From Desulfobacterales bacterium (lineage in GTDB: Bacteria; Desulfobacterota; Desulfobacteria; Desulfobacterales; Desulfobacteraceae): a stretch of 7,916 bases of DNA. Below are positions 1-5,154 of this stretch, one piece after another (within the stretch, counting starts at the first letter, position 1; each line of letters opens with the position of its first letter). Made by a program: the position numbers and the translations under genes. Location: positions 1 to 7,916 of the forward strand of contig JAKSAU010001125.1 of NCBI GenBank assembly GCA_022361535.1, given 5' to 3'. The notes under the pieces are model-generated. The model was not told the origin of the DNA, made no database searches, and saw only the letters and a program-made list of their open reading frames with translations.

Positions 1-120
1 AAAAATCCGTCTGATGCCGTCTTCTTAGAACTAACGAGTCTAAATGCTCAAATGGCAATACCTTCTTTTGAGGATACTGCCGATAATTAATCTAACCGCA
101 TTATAAAGGAATATATTTTT
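1..120 (+). repeat. 120-bp direct repeat, left copy
   Basis: This stretch aligns without gaps to 1880-1999, with about 17 differences in 120 positions (about 86% identity). The first 31 bases are identical. Most differences cluster in the middle, around positions 54-57. The end of the repeat contains AAAGGA followed by an AT-rich tract, conserved in both copies. It lies upstream of the sigma-28-like promoter and the 488-aa gene. The left copy starts at the window edge, so any further extension, and any partner inverted arm upstream of it, cannot be seen. It may be a dispersed non-coding repeat or the shared leader of a duplicated gene unit. The sequence does not decide between these. Confidence 0.85.
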
Positions 121-238
121 GAAAATCCTTATAGAAACCTATGAACCTAATTGGGGTGTTGAGGTAAGCCGGATCATAAAAGCCTGTATTATTTTTTTAG
201 TCCAATATAAAGGTTTTTGGCTGTATGCCGATGAGTAA
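119..238 (+). CDS. Possible 39-aa small ORF with TTG start (doubtful)
   Basis: A TTG at 119 is preceded by AAAGGA (105-110) at 8-nt spacing. It opens 39 codons ending in TAA at 236-238. The peptide begins MKILIETYEPNWG and has a hydrophobic middle (around residues 19-29: IIKACIIFLVQ). It resembles no family I recognise. The matching position in the second repeat copy reads TTG GGC AAC TGA, so the ribosome site is kept there but the reading frame is not. The ORF end also overlaps the sigma-28-like promoter. It may be a real micro-protein, a remnant of a longer gene, or chance. I lean towards chance or remnant. Confidence 0.2.
   Translation: MKILIETYEPNWGVEVSRIIKACIIFLVQYKGFWLYADE
208..234 (+). 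promoter_or_regulatory. Sigma-28 (FliA)-type flagellar promoter
   Basis: TAAA at 208-211 is followed, after exactly 15 nt, by GCCGATGA at 227-234. The enterobacterial FliA consensus is TAAA-N15-GCCGATAA, so this is 4/4 in the -35 core, 7/8 in the -10, with exact spacing. The -35 also continues with G and Ts, as the extended consensus (TAAAGTTT) expects. Transcription would start near 240-243, giving a leader of about 50 nt before the ATG at 293. The motif match is seen directly. Use by a flagellar sigma factor in this organism is an inference. No flagellar gene is visible in the window. Confidence 0.7.
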
Positions 239-292
239 AGTATGTAATTTTCGGAATTAAAACGATCGGATTTTTAGTTTAGGAAAAATGTC

Positions 293-1759
293 ATGAAAAT
301 TTCTCAAAGCACCATTCAATTATCTTCATATCATTCAGCCGAAGAGTTAGATCTACTACAAGAGGAAACATCTAAAGAGACTGTTAAACGAACGTCTTCT
401 GTTATATCGACAGGGTCGAATAATCCGATCTGGGCGAAAAATCCTTTTGCCATGCCCACTATTCTGGTGGACCGGGTGAGCCTTTCCCACCATGAAAATC
501 ATGAAGTGCAGTCAGAGTACAATCACAGCCTGTCATCCCATTCAAAAGTCACGTCCGCTGATGATGGTACAACGGTTGAGTATGACCAACAGGAATTTGT
601 AGAGAAACTTGTGGGTGCTGTGATGGACAGAGACGTTGTCATCAGGACGCTTAGAAACGGAGATGATATTAGGCTGGGCTCCGGTGTTGGCGCAGGACTT
701 GAACCGGTATCTGCCGTTGAAACATCATCCACTGAGAGTTTGGTGACCATGAATCGGACACAGATCCATTATGAGGAAGAACAGATGGGGTTTTCTTCCC
801 AGGGGCAAGTGGTGACCGAAGACGGAAGGACCATTGAGTTTTCCCTGGATCTTGCCATGGACAGGGCTTACCTGTCTAAAACAGAAGAGCAGACCTTAAT
901 TCATACCTGGCAGGAAGAAGTCGAAGTGACCTTGATCGATCCTTTGGTTATCAGCCTGGACGGCAGCCTGCCCCAGCTTACGGATACCAAGTTTGAGTTT
1001 GATCTGAACAGTGACGGTTTTGCCGAGGAGGTATCCTTTGTTTCAAAAGGGAGCGGATTTTTAAGTTTTGATAAGAACAATGACGGTGTGATTAATAATG
1101 GTTCTGAATTGTTTGGCCCTGGTACTGGAAACGGATTTGGAGAATTGGGCGAGTATGACCTGGACAACAACGGCTGGATTGATGAAAATGATGCGGTCTT
1201 TTCCCAGTTAAGCGTCTGGACCCGGGATGAGGAGGGTAACGATGTCTTGGTCTCCCTGGCTGATGCAGGTGTGGGAGCCATTTACCTGGACAATGCCCAG
1301 GCTCAGTTTAACATGACCTCCATGGACAACGAACTCAATGGTGAATTGAGACGGTCCGGTGTGTTTTTATTTGAAAACGGAAATGTCGGCGCTATCCAGC
1401 AAATTGATCTGGCTGCAAAGACTGCAGAAGATGTTGTCATAGATTTGAGTCAAGATGTTCAGAATATGGTATCTTCGCAAGTGATTGATGTACCTGTCGG
1501 GCCCGGTCAGATAGCCCCTTCAATCTCGCAGTTGCGGGCAGAACCTATTACTGAAACCCTAGATCCCATCAAAGAATTAATTGATCAGCTCAAAGCGATC
1601 AGGGAGCAACTCAGAGAACTTCTTGATCAGGGTGAAGGTAATCGCCAAAGTTTAAAAAGAGTGAAGAACCAGGGGCTTAGTTTCTCAAAGACGCAGCTTT
1701 ACTCGATGACCCATCCGGATGCCACGCGGATGAAACAACCTATGGGCTGGCATATCTGA
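293..1759 (+). CDS. Conserved hypothetical protein with EF-hand-like calcium-binding region, 488 aa
   Basis: The function is unknown. The start at 293 has AGGA at 281-284 with 8-nt spacing; an ATG at 288 hits a stop after one codon. There is no signal peptide or membrane segment. The first 50 residues are Ser/Thr-rich and the stretch to about 155 looks disordered. Residues 165-200 form a conserved-looking module (QGQVVTEDGRTIEFSLDL). Residues 214-372 hold a calcium-binding region with DxNxDG-type loops at D237-G242 and D260-G265 and an EF-hand-like loop DLDNNGWID at 289-297. Between them lies GSELFGPGTGNGFGEL. Residues 422-446 form a charged amphipathic, probably coiled-coil helix. I recall this architecture from uncharacterised proteins of many beta-, gamma- and delta-proteobacteria; the loops also resemble those of RTX-type proteins, but no GGxGxD nonapeptide array is present. 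The sigma-28-like promoter suggests co-regulation with late flagellar genes (inference). The gene stands alone between repeats. Confidence 0.88.
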   Translation: MKISQSTIQLSSYHSAEELDLLQEETSKETVKRTSSVISTGSNNPIWAKNPFAMPTILVDRVSLSHHENHEVQSEYNHSLSSHSKVTSADDGTTVEYDQQEFVEKLVGAVMDRDVVIRTLRNGDDIRLGSGVGAGLEPVSAVETSSTESLVTMNRTQIHYEEEQMGFSSQGQVVTEDGRTIEFSLDLAMDRAYLSKTEEQTLIHTWQEEVEVTLIDPLVISLDGSLPQLTDTKFEFDLNSDGFAEEVSFVSKGSGFLSFDKNNDGVINNGSELFGPGTGNGFGELGEYDLDNNGWIDENDAVFSQLSVWTRDEEGNDVLVSLADAGVGAIYLDNAQAQFNMTSMDNELNGELRRSGVFLFENGNVGAIQQIDLAAKTAEDVVIDLSQDVQNMVSSQVIDVPVGPGQIAPSISQLRAEPITETLDPIKELIDQLKAIREQLRELLDQGEGNRQSLKRVKNQGLSFSKTQLYSMTHPDATRMKQPMGWHI

Positions 1760-1764
1760 TAAAT

Positions 1765-1841
1765 GCCGGTTTATAACAATTCTCAAAATTAATTTTCGAT
1801 TGGCCCTAATAAACAAGGGCAGCCAATTTATAAGTACCGGC
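1765..1841 (+). other. Nested stem structure in the 3' untranslated region
   Basis: Immediately after the stop codon, 1765-1776 (GCCGGTTTATAA) can pair with 1828-1841 (TTATAAGTACCGGC), with a small bulge. Inside lies a second imperfect hairpin, 1799-1807 with 1816-1827, built on ATTGGCCCT and AGGGCAGCCAAT. Together they form a branched fold of about 77 nt. It could protect the 3' end of the message or be part of the repeat element. Its last bases overlap the first terminator stem, so the two folds compete. Pairing was judged by eye; no folding energy was computed. Confidence 0.4.
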
Positions 1842-1876
1842 CCGTTTATTCTAAGAAACGGCTACCGAATTTTTTT
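1838..1876 (+). terminator. Intrinsic terminator after the 488-aa gene
   Basis: The core stem is CCGTTT (1842-1847) with AAACGG (1856-1861) and an 8-nt loop. A short outer stem, CGG 1838-1840 with CCG 1865-1867, lies across an internal loop. A run of seven T residues follows at 1870-1876. It lies about 80 nt after the stop at 1759, a normal place for the terminator of a single-gene transcript. The stem is modest in GC, so some read-through to the stronger terminator at 2049-2085 is plausible. Confidence 0.55.
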
Positions 1877-1919
1877 CTAAAAAATCCGTCTGATGCCGTC
1901 TTCTTAGAACAAACGAGCC
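1839..1919 (+). repeat. Imperfect inverted repeat, 24/25-nt arms
   Basis: The arm at 1839-1862 is nearly the reverse complement of 1895-1919: 22 of 25 positions match, with one gap and two mismatches, separated by 32 nt. The right arm lies inside the second 120-bp repeat copy, and the same arm sequence occurs at 16-40 in the left copy. The 25-mer therefore exists three times, two direct and one inverted. The arms at 16-40 and 1839-1862 face inward around the 488-aa gene with about 20/25 matches, like degenerate terminal inverted repeats. No transposase or target-site duplication is visible. Confidence 0.65.
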
Positions 1920-1999
1920 TGAGTGCTCAAATCCATATATCTTCATTTGAGGATGCTACAGATAATTAATCTAACCGTATTATAAAGGAACATATTTTG
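1880..1999 (+). repeat. 120-bp direct repeat, right copy
   Basis: This is the partner of the repeat at 1-120 (gapless, about 86% identical). It begins just after the T-run of the first terminator and ends at the AAAGGA ribosome-like site plus AT-rich tract. After that, similarity to the left copy stops: no sigma-28-like promoter and no 488-aa homologue follow. It may be the surviving leader of a deleted tandem duplicate or a second copy of a dispersed repeat. With the terminator beyond it, the stretch 1880-2085 could be transcribed as a short non-coding RNA; I could not find a convincing promoter inside it. Confidence 0.85.
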
Positions 2000-2048
2000 G
2001 GCAACTGACGTTAATTATAAAAATTCAATTGAGCTGGCGGGATGCTTG

Positions 2049-2085
2049 GGGCCATCATTGGGTTGGTAATGATGGCCCTTTTTTT
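2049..2085 (+). terminator. Strong intrinsic terminator
   Basis: A perfect 11-bp stem, GGGCCATCATT (2049-2059) with AATGATGGCCC (2068-2078), encloses an 8-nt loop and is followed by seven T residues at 2079-2085. It is clearly oriented for plus-strand transcription. On the minus strand the stem is not followed by a T-run, so it is at best a weak terminator for ilvN, which ends at 2097. It stops read-through from the 488-aa gene, or any transcript from the right repeat, before it can run antisense into ilvN. Confidence 0.85.
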
Positions 2086-2096
2086 ATTTATAGGGA

Positions 2097-2582
2097 TCAG
2101 GGCTCTTTGTATAGGGCCAAAACACCTGATCGGGCTAATTTTTTAATGCCAAACGGGGTCAGTTTTTCCAACAATACATCAATGGTATCTTCGTCTCCTG
2201 TGACTTCAAAGATATAATGCTGGCTACCTTCATCCATCATTGTTCCGTTAAAATCCGTGATTACGGTCTTTATTTCATCCTGGTGTTCGGGTTTGGCTTT
2301 AACACAGATCAATGCCATTTCACGCTTAACCGCTTTTTCTCCGGTCATGTCACGAAGTTTTATAACGTTAACCAAACGTTTGATCTGTTTCATGCATTGT
2401 TCCAGCATTTCAGGGCTGGTATGGGTGGTGATGGTTATCCGTGACATCTTTGGATTAGCCGTAGGGGCACCGCAAATGGTTTCAATATTATAGCCCCTGC
2501 CTGCAAACAATCCTGTGATACGGGCGGTCACCCCGGGTTCATTTTCGACAAGCATGGTCAGGGTGTATCTATTCTTTTTCAT
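2097..2582 (-). CDS. ilvN: Acetolactate synthase small (regulatory) subunit
   Basis: This is the regulatory partner of acetolactate (acetohydroxyacid) synthase, the first common enzyme of valine, leucine and isoleucine synthesis. It activates the catalytic subunit and carries feedback control. At 161 aa it has the length of E. coli IlvH (163), not of the short IlvN. The N-terminal ACT domain spans about 4-76, with NEPGV at 14-18 and GRGYNIE at 28-34; the second domain ends with a typical ARSGVLALYKEP. N14, G17 and N32 align with E. coli IlvH N11, G14 and N29, which are tied to valine binding, so valine sensitivity is likely (inference). GGAGG (2592-2596) sits 9 nt before the ATG. The gene overlaps the upstream GGDEF gene by 14 nt, implying translational coupling. 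No ilvB or ilvC is nearby, which is unusual. Confidence 0.95.
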   Translation of the reverse strand: MKKNRYTLTMLVENEPGVTARITGLFAGRGYNIETICGAPTANPKMSRITITTHTSPEMLEQCMKQIKRLVNVIKLRDMTGEKAVKREMALICVKAKPEHQDEIKTVITDFNGTMMDEGSQHYIFEVTGDEDTIDVLLEKLTPFGIKKLARSGVLALYKEP

Positions 2583-3630
2583 GAGTCAGGGCCTCCGCAT
2601 CGTTTTGGGTGACAGTTTGATTTCGGCCGTTCTGCTTAGCTGTGTATAGGGCGTTATCTGCCCGTTGTATTAGGGTATCAAGATTTTCCCCCGGGGCATA
2701 TTGGGCAATGCCGAGTGAAATAGTAATGGCGCCGATTGCCTTTCCGGATTGCTTGGTTCTCCATCGCATGCTTTCCAGGCTGGTTCTTATATGCTCAGCC
2801 AAGGCTGAGCCGCCTTTTAGGTCTGTTTCAGGCAGTACAATGATAAATTCTTCACCACCGAAGCGGGACGCGATATCTTTGCCTTTGATATGTTCTTTTA
2901 TTAGGTTTGACAACATTTTAAGCACATTGTCACCAATAAGGTGGCCATAAGTGTCATTTACTTTTTTAAAGTGGTCAATGTCCGCAATAATAAGGGTTAG
3001 TGGGGTGTTGTTTTGACGGGCCGTTGAGGTTGCCTTGGCTACTGCTTCTTCAAACCCCCTACGGTTGAGCAGGCCTGTGAGCATATCTGTTTTAGCCTCA
3101 TGCCTGAGGCCTTCAAGTTCCTGTTTCAGGGCATTGAGTTCTGATATGGTGTCATTGACATCCTGCTTTAAGGCATTGCTTCCCATAATTATGTTTTGGG
3201 CTTCAGACACAATATCGCGTGAGATTCCCTGAATATCTTCAGGTGCTGTGGCGTCATCTAACTGGTTTGTATAAGACTCAAGCCTGGTTCCCTGATCATC
3301 CATACGGGCTCCTGAATCGTCAAGCTGGGTCGTGACGTCATTGAGAATTGATTTGAATTCCTGGGTTTTCTGTTCAGCCAGTACAGTCTGCCGGTCTGAA
3401 ACATATTGCCTGAACCATTGAAGCACCACGTCAAAAGGAACCGTCTCTCCCCGGGCCTCCATGGATTGGATCTCCCTGATCAGTTCGAGGTTCCGGCCTG
3501 AGGCATACTCGTACCAAATCGTATATGAGATCGGATTGTACGGCAGTTTATGCCTGGTCATTTCCTTAAGGGCAATGCGCAAAAAATTTCCCGTGTCTTC
3601 AATAGAGTCGGGGTAGGCATAGTCTAACAT
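2569..3630 (-). CDS. GGDEF-domain diguanylate cyclase with N-terminal helical domain
   Basis: This 353-aa protein probably makes cyclic di-GMP from two GTP. The first 85 residues form a helical domain (TGNFLRIALKEMTRH, then YNPISYTIWYEYASGRN) that I have seen in front of other GGDEF proteins but cannot assign a ligand. Residues 85-180 are rich in charged and Gln residues and probably form a coiled-coil signalling helix. The GGDEF domain spans 180-340: DMLTGLLNRRGF (182-193), DIDHFKKVNDTYGH (217-230), and the active-site GGEEF at 258-262. The inhibitory-site position reads KGKD (249-252) rather than RxxD, so product inhibition may be weakened. There are no membrane segments. The start at 3630 has only AGGA at 13-nt spacing, overlapping the preceding receiver gene's stop. 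It is in the same frame as that gene, five codons after its TAG, so the receiver is its likely input. Confidence 0.93.
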   Translation of the reverse strand: MLDYAYPDSIEDTGNFLRIALKEMTRHKLPYNPISYTIWYEYASGRNLELIREIQSMEARGETVPFDVVLQWFRQYVSDRQTVLAEQKTQEFKSILNDVTTQLDDSGARMDDQGTRLESYTNQLDDATAPEDIQGISRDIVSEAQNIIMGSNALKQDVNDTISELNALKQELEGLRHEAKTDMLTGLLNRRGFEEAVAKATSTARQNNTPLTLIIADIDHFKKVNDTYGHLIGDNVLKMLSNLIKEHIKGKDIASRFGGEEFIIVLPETDLKGGSALAEHIRTSLESMRWRTKQSGKAIGAITISLGIAQYAPGENLDTLIQRADNALYTAKQNGRNQTVTQNDAEALTHEKE

Positions 3631-3645
3631 TGATCTGCATGTATC

Positions 3646-4158
3646 CTATTTGTTAATCGTTTCCTGAAGCAGAGAGCTAAGCTCTTCCTTGGAAAAGGGC
3701 TTTTTAATAAATGCGGCTTTACTGTCCTGGATTTTATAAACCGCATCGTGCACAATCTCATCTTCGGCATAGCCGGACATAAAAATAACCTTGATATCCG
3801 GTTTTAATTCTAAAATTTGATCAATCATATCCGGGCCGTCTTCATCGGGCATGACAATGTCGGAAATGATTAAATCAATGGCGTCCGGAGCCTTCGCAAC
3901 TCTACCAATTGCGTCCGAGGGGGTAGCCGCTTCAATGGGTGCATATCCAAGGTCCACAACCATATCTCCCACGATCAACCGTGTATCTTCGTTGTCATCG
4001 ACAATTAATATGGTTTTTTTGTCTTTTAGAGTGTTGCCACTGTCTTGATTTTCGTTTGAGTCGGTAGTTTCCAGTTGCTGTTTTAGCTCAAGGTTTTCCC
4101 GGCGAAGGGCATCAATCTCGTCGAGAAGCGCCTTTCTGGATCTTGTGTTATCATTCAT
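3646..4158 (-). CDS. Single-domain response regulator (receiver) with N-terminal coiled coil
   Basis: This 170-aa receiver protein has no output domain of its own. Residues 8-32 form a leucine-patterned coiled coil (LLDEIDALRRENLELKQQL), then a polar linker. The CheY-like receiver spans about 47-168. It has the acidic pair D54-D55 (ILIVDDNED), the phospho-acceptor D100 (IISDIVMPDEDG), switch residue S128 (FMSGYAE) and K153 (FIKKPF), so all catalytic positions are intact. A stop (TGA) three codons upstream fixes the start near 4158; the ribosome site is poor. It is the first gene of a set with the GGDEF cyclase, 15 nt upstream of it. A phosphorylation-driven control of the cyclase, as in PleD or WspR but as two proteins, is the natural inference. 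No histidine kinase is visible. The 162 bp upstream (4159-4320) hold small palindromes, such as 4258-4270, but no confident promoter. Confidence 0.93.
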   Translation of the reverse strand: MNDNTRSRKALLDEIDALRRENLELKQQLETTDSNENQDSGNTLKDKKTILIVDDNEDTRLIVGDMVVDLGYAPIEAATPSDAIGRVAKAPDAIDLIISDIVMPDEDGPDMIDQILELKPDIKVIFMSGYAEDEIVHDAVYKIQDSKAAFIKKPFSKEELSSLLQETINK

Positions 4159-4320
4159 GATTTTTCAACTTGTTCACCCCTCCCGGGTGTGCTGGTTTTA
4201 TGCCAGGTGTGCAATATCAGATACACGACTGTTACCAGAAAGGCATCAAAGAAGCAAATCAAAATTTGATGTAATGATACGCCTCTTATCTACTACGGAA
4301 ACTTGGTTCAGATGGTAAGA

Positions 4321-4932
4321 TTACTTGACAATATCAATGATTCGCCTGGACGTATATTCACCGACATCGGCAAGTCCGTCCACAGGCATAAACTGTCTGG
4401 CATTACCTGAATAAAGGCAGGTGACACCGGCAGGAAAATCCTCGTCTGCTTCGTAGAAAATATAGCAAAGTGCGATTTTCGGCAGGGGGTGGACGACAAA
4501 AGAAAAATCACCGCCTGTACCGGGAGGGGATGACTGTCCGTTAAGGGGGCCCATGATACTGGGGATATTCTGCTTGATATCGTTTACATAGGGTACAAGG
4601 AGTTGTTCCGTATGGGTGGCAAACGCTCCTGCATAAGGCATGGAATCGGGAAACTCCTTAAATGCTTTCAGAGGTGTAAGACAAGATGGGGTGTCAGTTG
4701 CGTTAAGCGCGTATAACGAAACCAGAAGTCCGGGTATAGGATCTTTGACTGCTGTGTTGTCACTGCTATCAAAACAGATTCCATCTGGAGAGATTACGCA
4801 ATCGCATCCAAAGGCATTTAGTGTGAACCTGTCTTGATCCCTGGTGGCCTGGATACACCGCTCAAGATCCTTGGGAAGAGACTCGTAAAGAGTGTCCAGG
4901 TTTTGTTGAATAAGTCGGTCATAGTTGTTCAT
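4321..4932 (-). CDS. DUF3786 domain protein, 203 aa
   Basis: This matches my memory of the DUF3786 family, an uncharacterised group common in anaerobic delta-proteobacteria and other anaerobes. The diagnostic part is residues 149-168, PLPKIALCYIFYEADEDFPA, followed by CLYSGNARQFMPVDGL, with a middle LVSLYALNA...LKAFKEFPDSMPYAGAF block. Seven cysteines are present, including CDC at 43-45, C26 and C156. Metal or cofactor binding has been speculated for such proteins, but the pattern here proves nothing. The frame stays open back to 4983, but Met at 4932 is the better start: GGAGGTG (4939-4945) lies 6 nt upstream, while the longer start would put the candidate -10 inside the gene. It is a soluble protein without signal peptide. 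It diverges from pyrF across 222 bp and points the same way as the receiver set 162 bp downstream; probably its own unit. Confidence 0.8.
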   Translation of the reverse strand: MNNYDRLIQQNLDTLYESLPKDLERCIQATRDQDRFTLNAFGCDCVISPDGICFDSSDNTAVKDPIPGLLVSLYALNATDTPSCLTPLKAFKEFPDSMPYAGAFATHTEQLLVPYVNDIKQNIPSIMGPLNGQSSPPGTGGDFSFVVHPLPKIALCYIFYEADEDFPAGVTCLYSGNARQFMPVDGLADVGEYTSRRIIDIVK

Positions 4933-4950
4933 GGTTTCACCTCCATGCCC

Positions 4951-4983
4951 TAATATATAATGAAAAAGCACACTTGTGATCAA
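4951..4983 (-). promoter_or_regulatory. Candidate sigma-70 promoter for the DUF3786 gene
   Basis: On the minus strand, TTGATC (4978-4983) is followed after 17-18 nt by TTATAT or TATATA (4954-4960), and the gene starts about 20 nt further on at 4932. An inverted repeat, ACTTG-4 nt-CAAGT (4972-4985), overlaps the -35 and could be an operator. The hexamers are only fair matches, so the call is tentative. Confidence 0.35.
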
Positions 4984-5154
4984 GTCTTAACCCCGGAATT
5001 ATACAGAAAATATGTAAAAAAAGATATGATTGTTGTGTTATTGTTTCGCCTGAGCGAATCTGCACCCATTTATACCGGGAAATGATGTCTTGTTTATGAT
5101 ATGGTTTCCCAGATTTTGTTTTATGATAACCGTAAAATCTTTGAAGGACAGCAT

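Noticed and set aside
79..86. Exact sigma-28 -10 sequence GCCGATAA inside the left repeat
   Set aside because: There is no TAAA at the required 15-nt spacing upstream (the bases at 60-63 are ACCT), and the right repeat copy has ACAGATAA instead, so it is not conserved.
293..1759. 488-aa protein as an RTX toxin or adhesin
   Set aside because: The calcium loops resemble those near RTX regions, but there are no GGxGxD nonapeptide repeats, no secretion-system genes nearby and no toxin domain.
2029..2217. 62-codon plus-strand open frame beginning near the 2049-2085 terminator
   Set aside because: It reads through a perfect terminator hairpin and T-run and then runs antisense to the ilvN 3' end; there is no family resemblance.
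4190..4205. Sigma-54-like GG-N10-GC site (TGGCATAAAACCAGCA on the minus strand) upstream of the receiver gene
   Set aside because: The -24 half fits, but the -12 half reads CAGCA rather than TTGCA, and the sequence is also a simple CTGG/CCAG palindrome. It is too weak to call.
4258..4270. Perfect AT-rich palindrome ATCAAA-A-TTTGAT upstream of the receiver gene
   Set aside because: It is a single short AT-rich palindrome with no second copy nearby and no promoter next to it; it could be an operator, but chance is likely.
4933..4983. Seventeen-residue N-terminal extension of the DUF3786 protein
   Set aside because: The start at 4932 has GGAGGTG at 6-nt spacing, whereas the upstream ATG has no good ribosome site and would absorb the candidate promoter.
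5101..5154. Eighteen-residue N-terminal extension of PyrF
   Set aside because: The internal ATG at 5155 has GAAGGA at 6-nt spacing and gives the standard family length.
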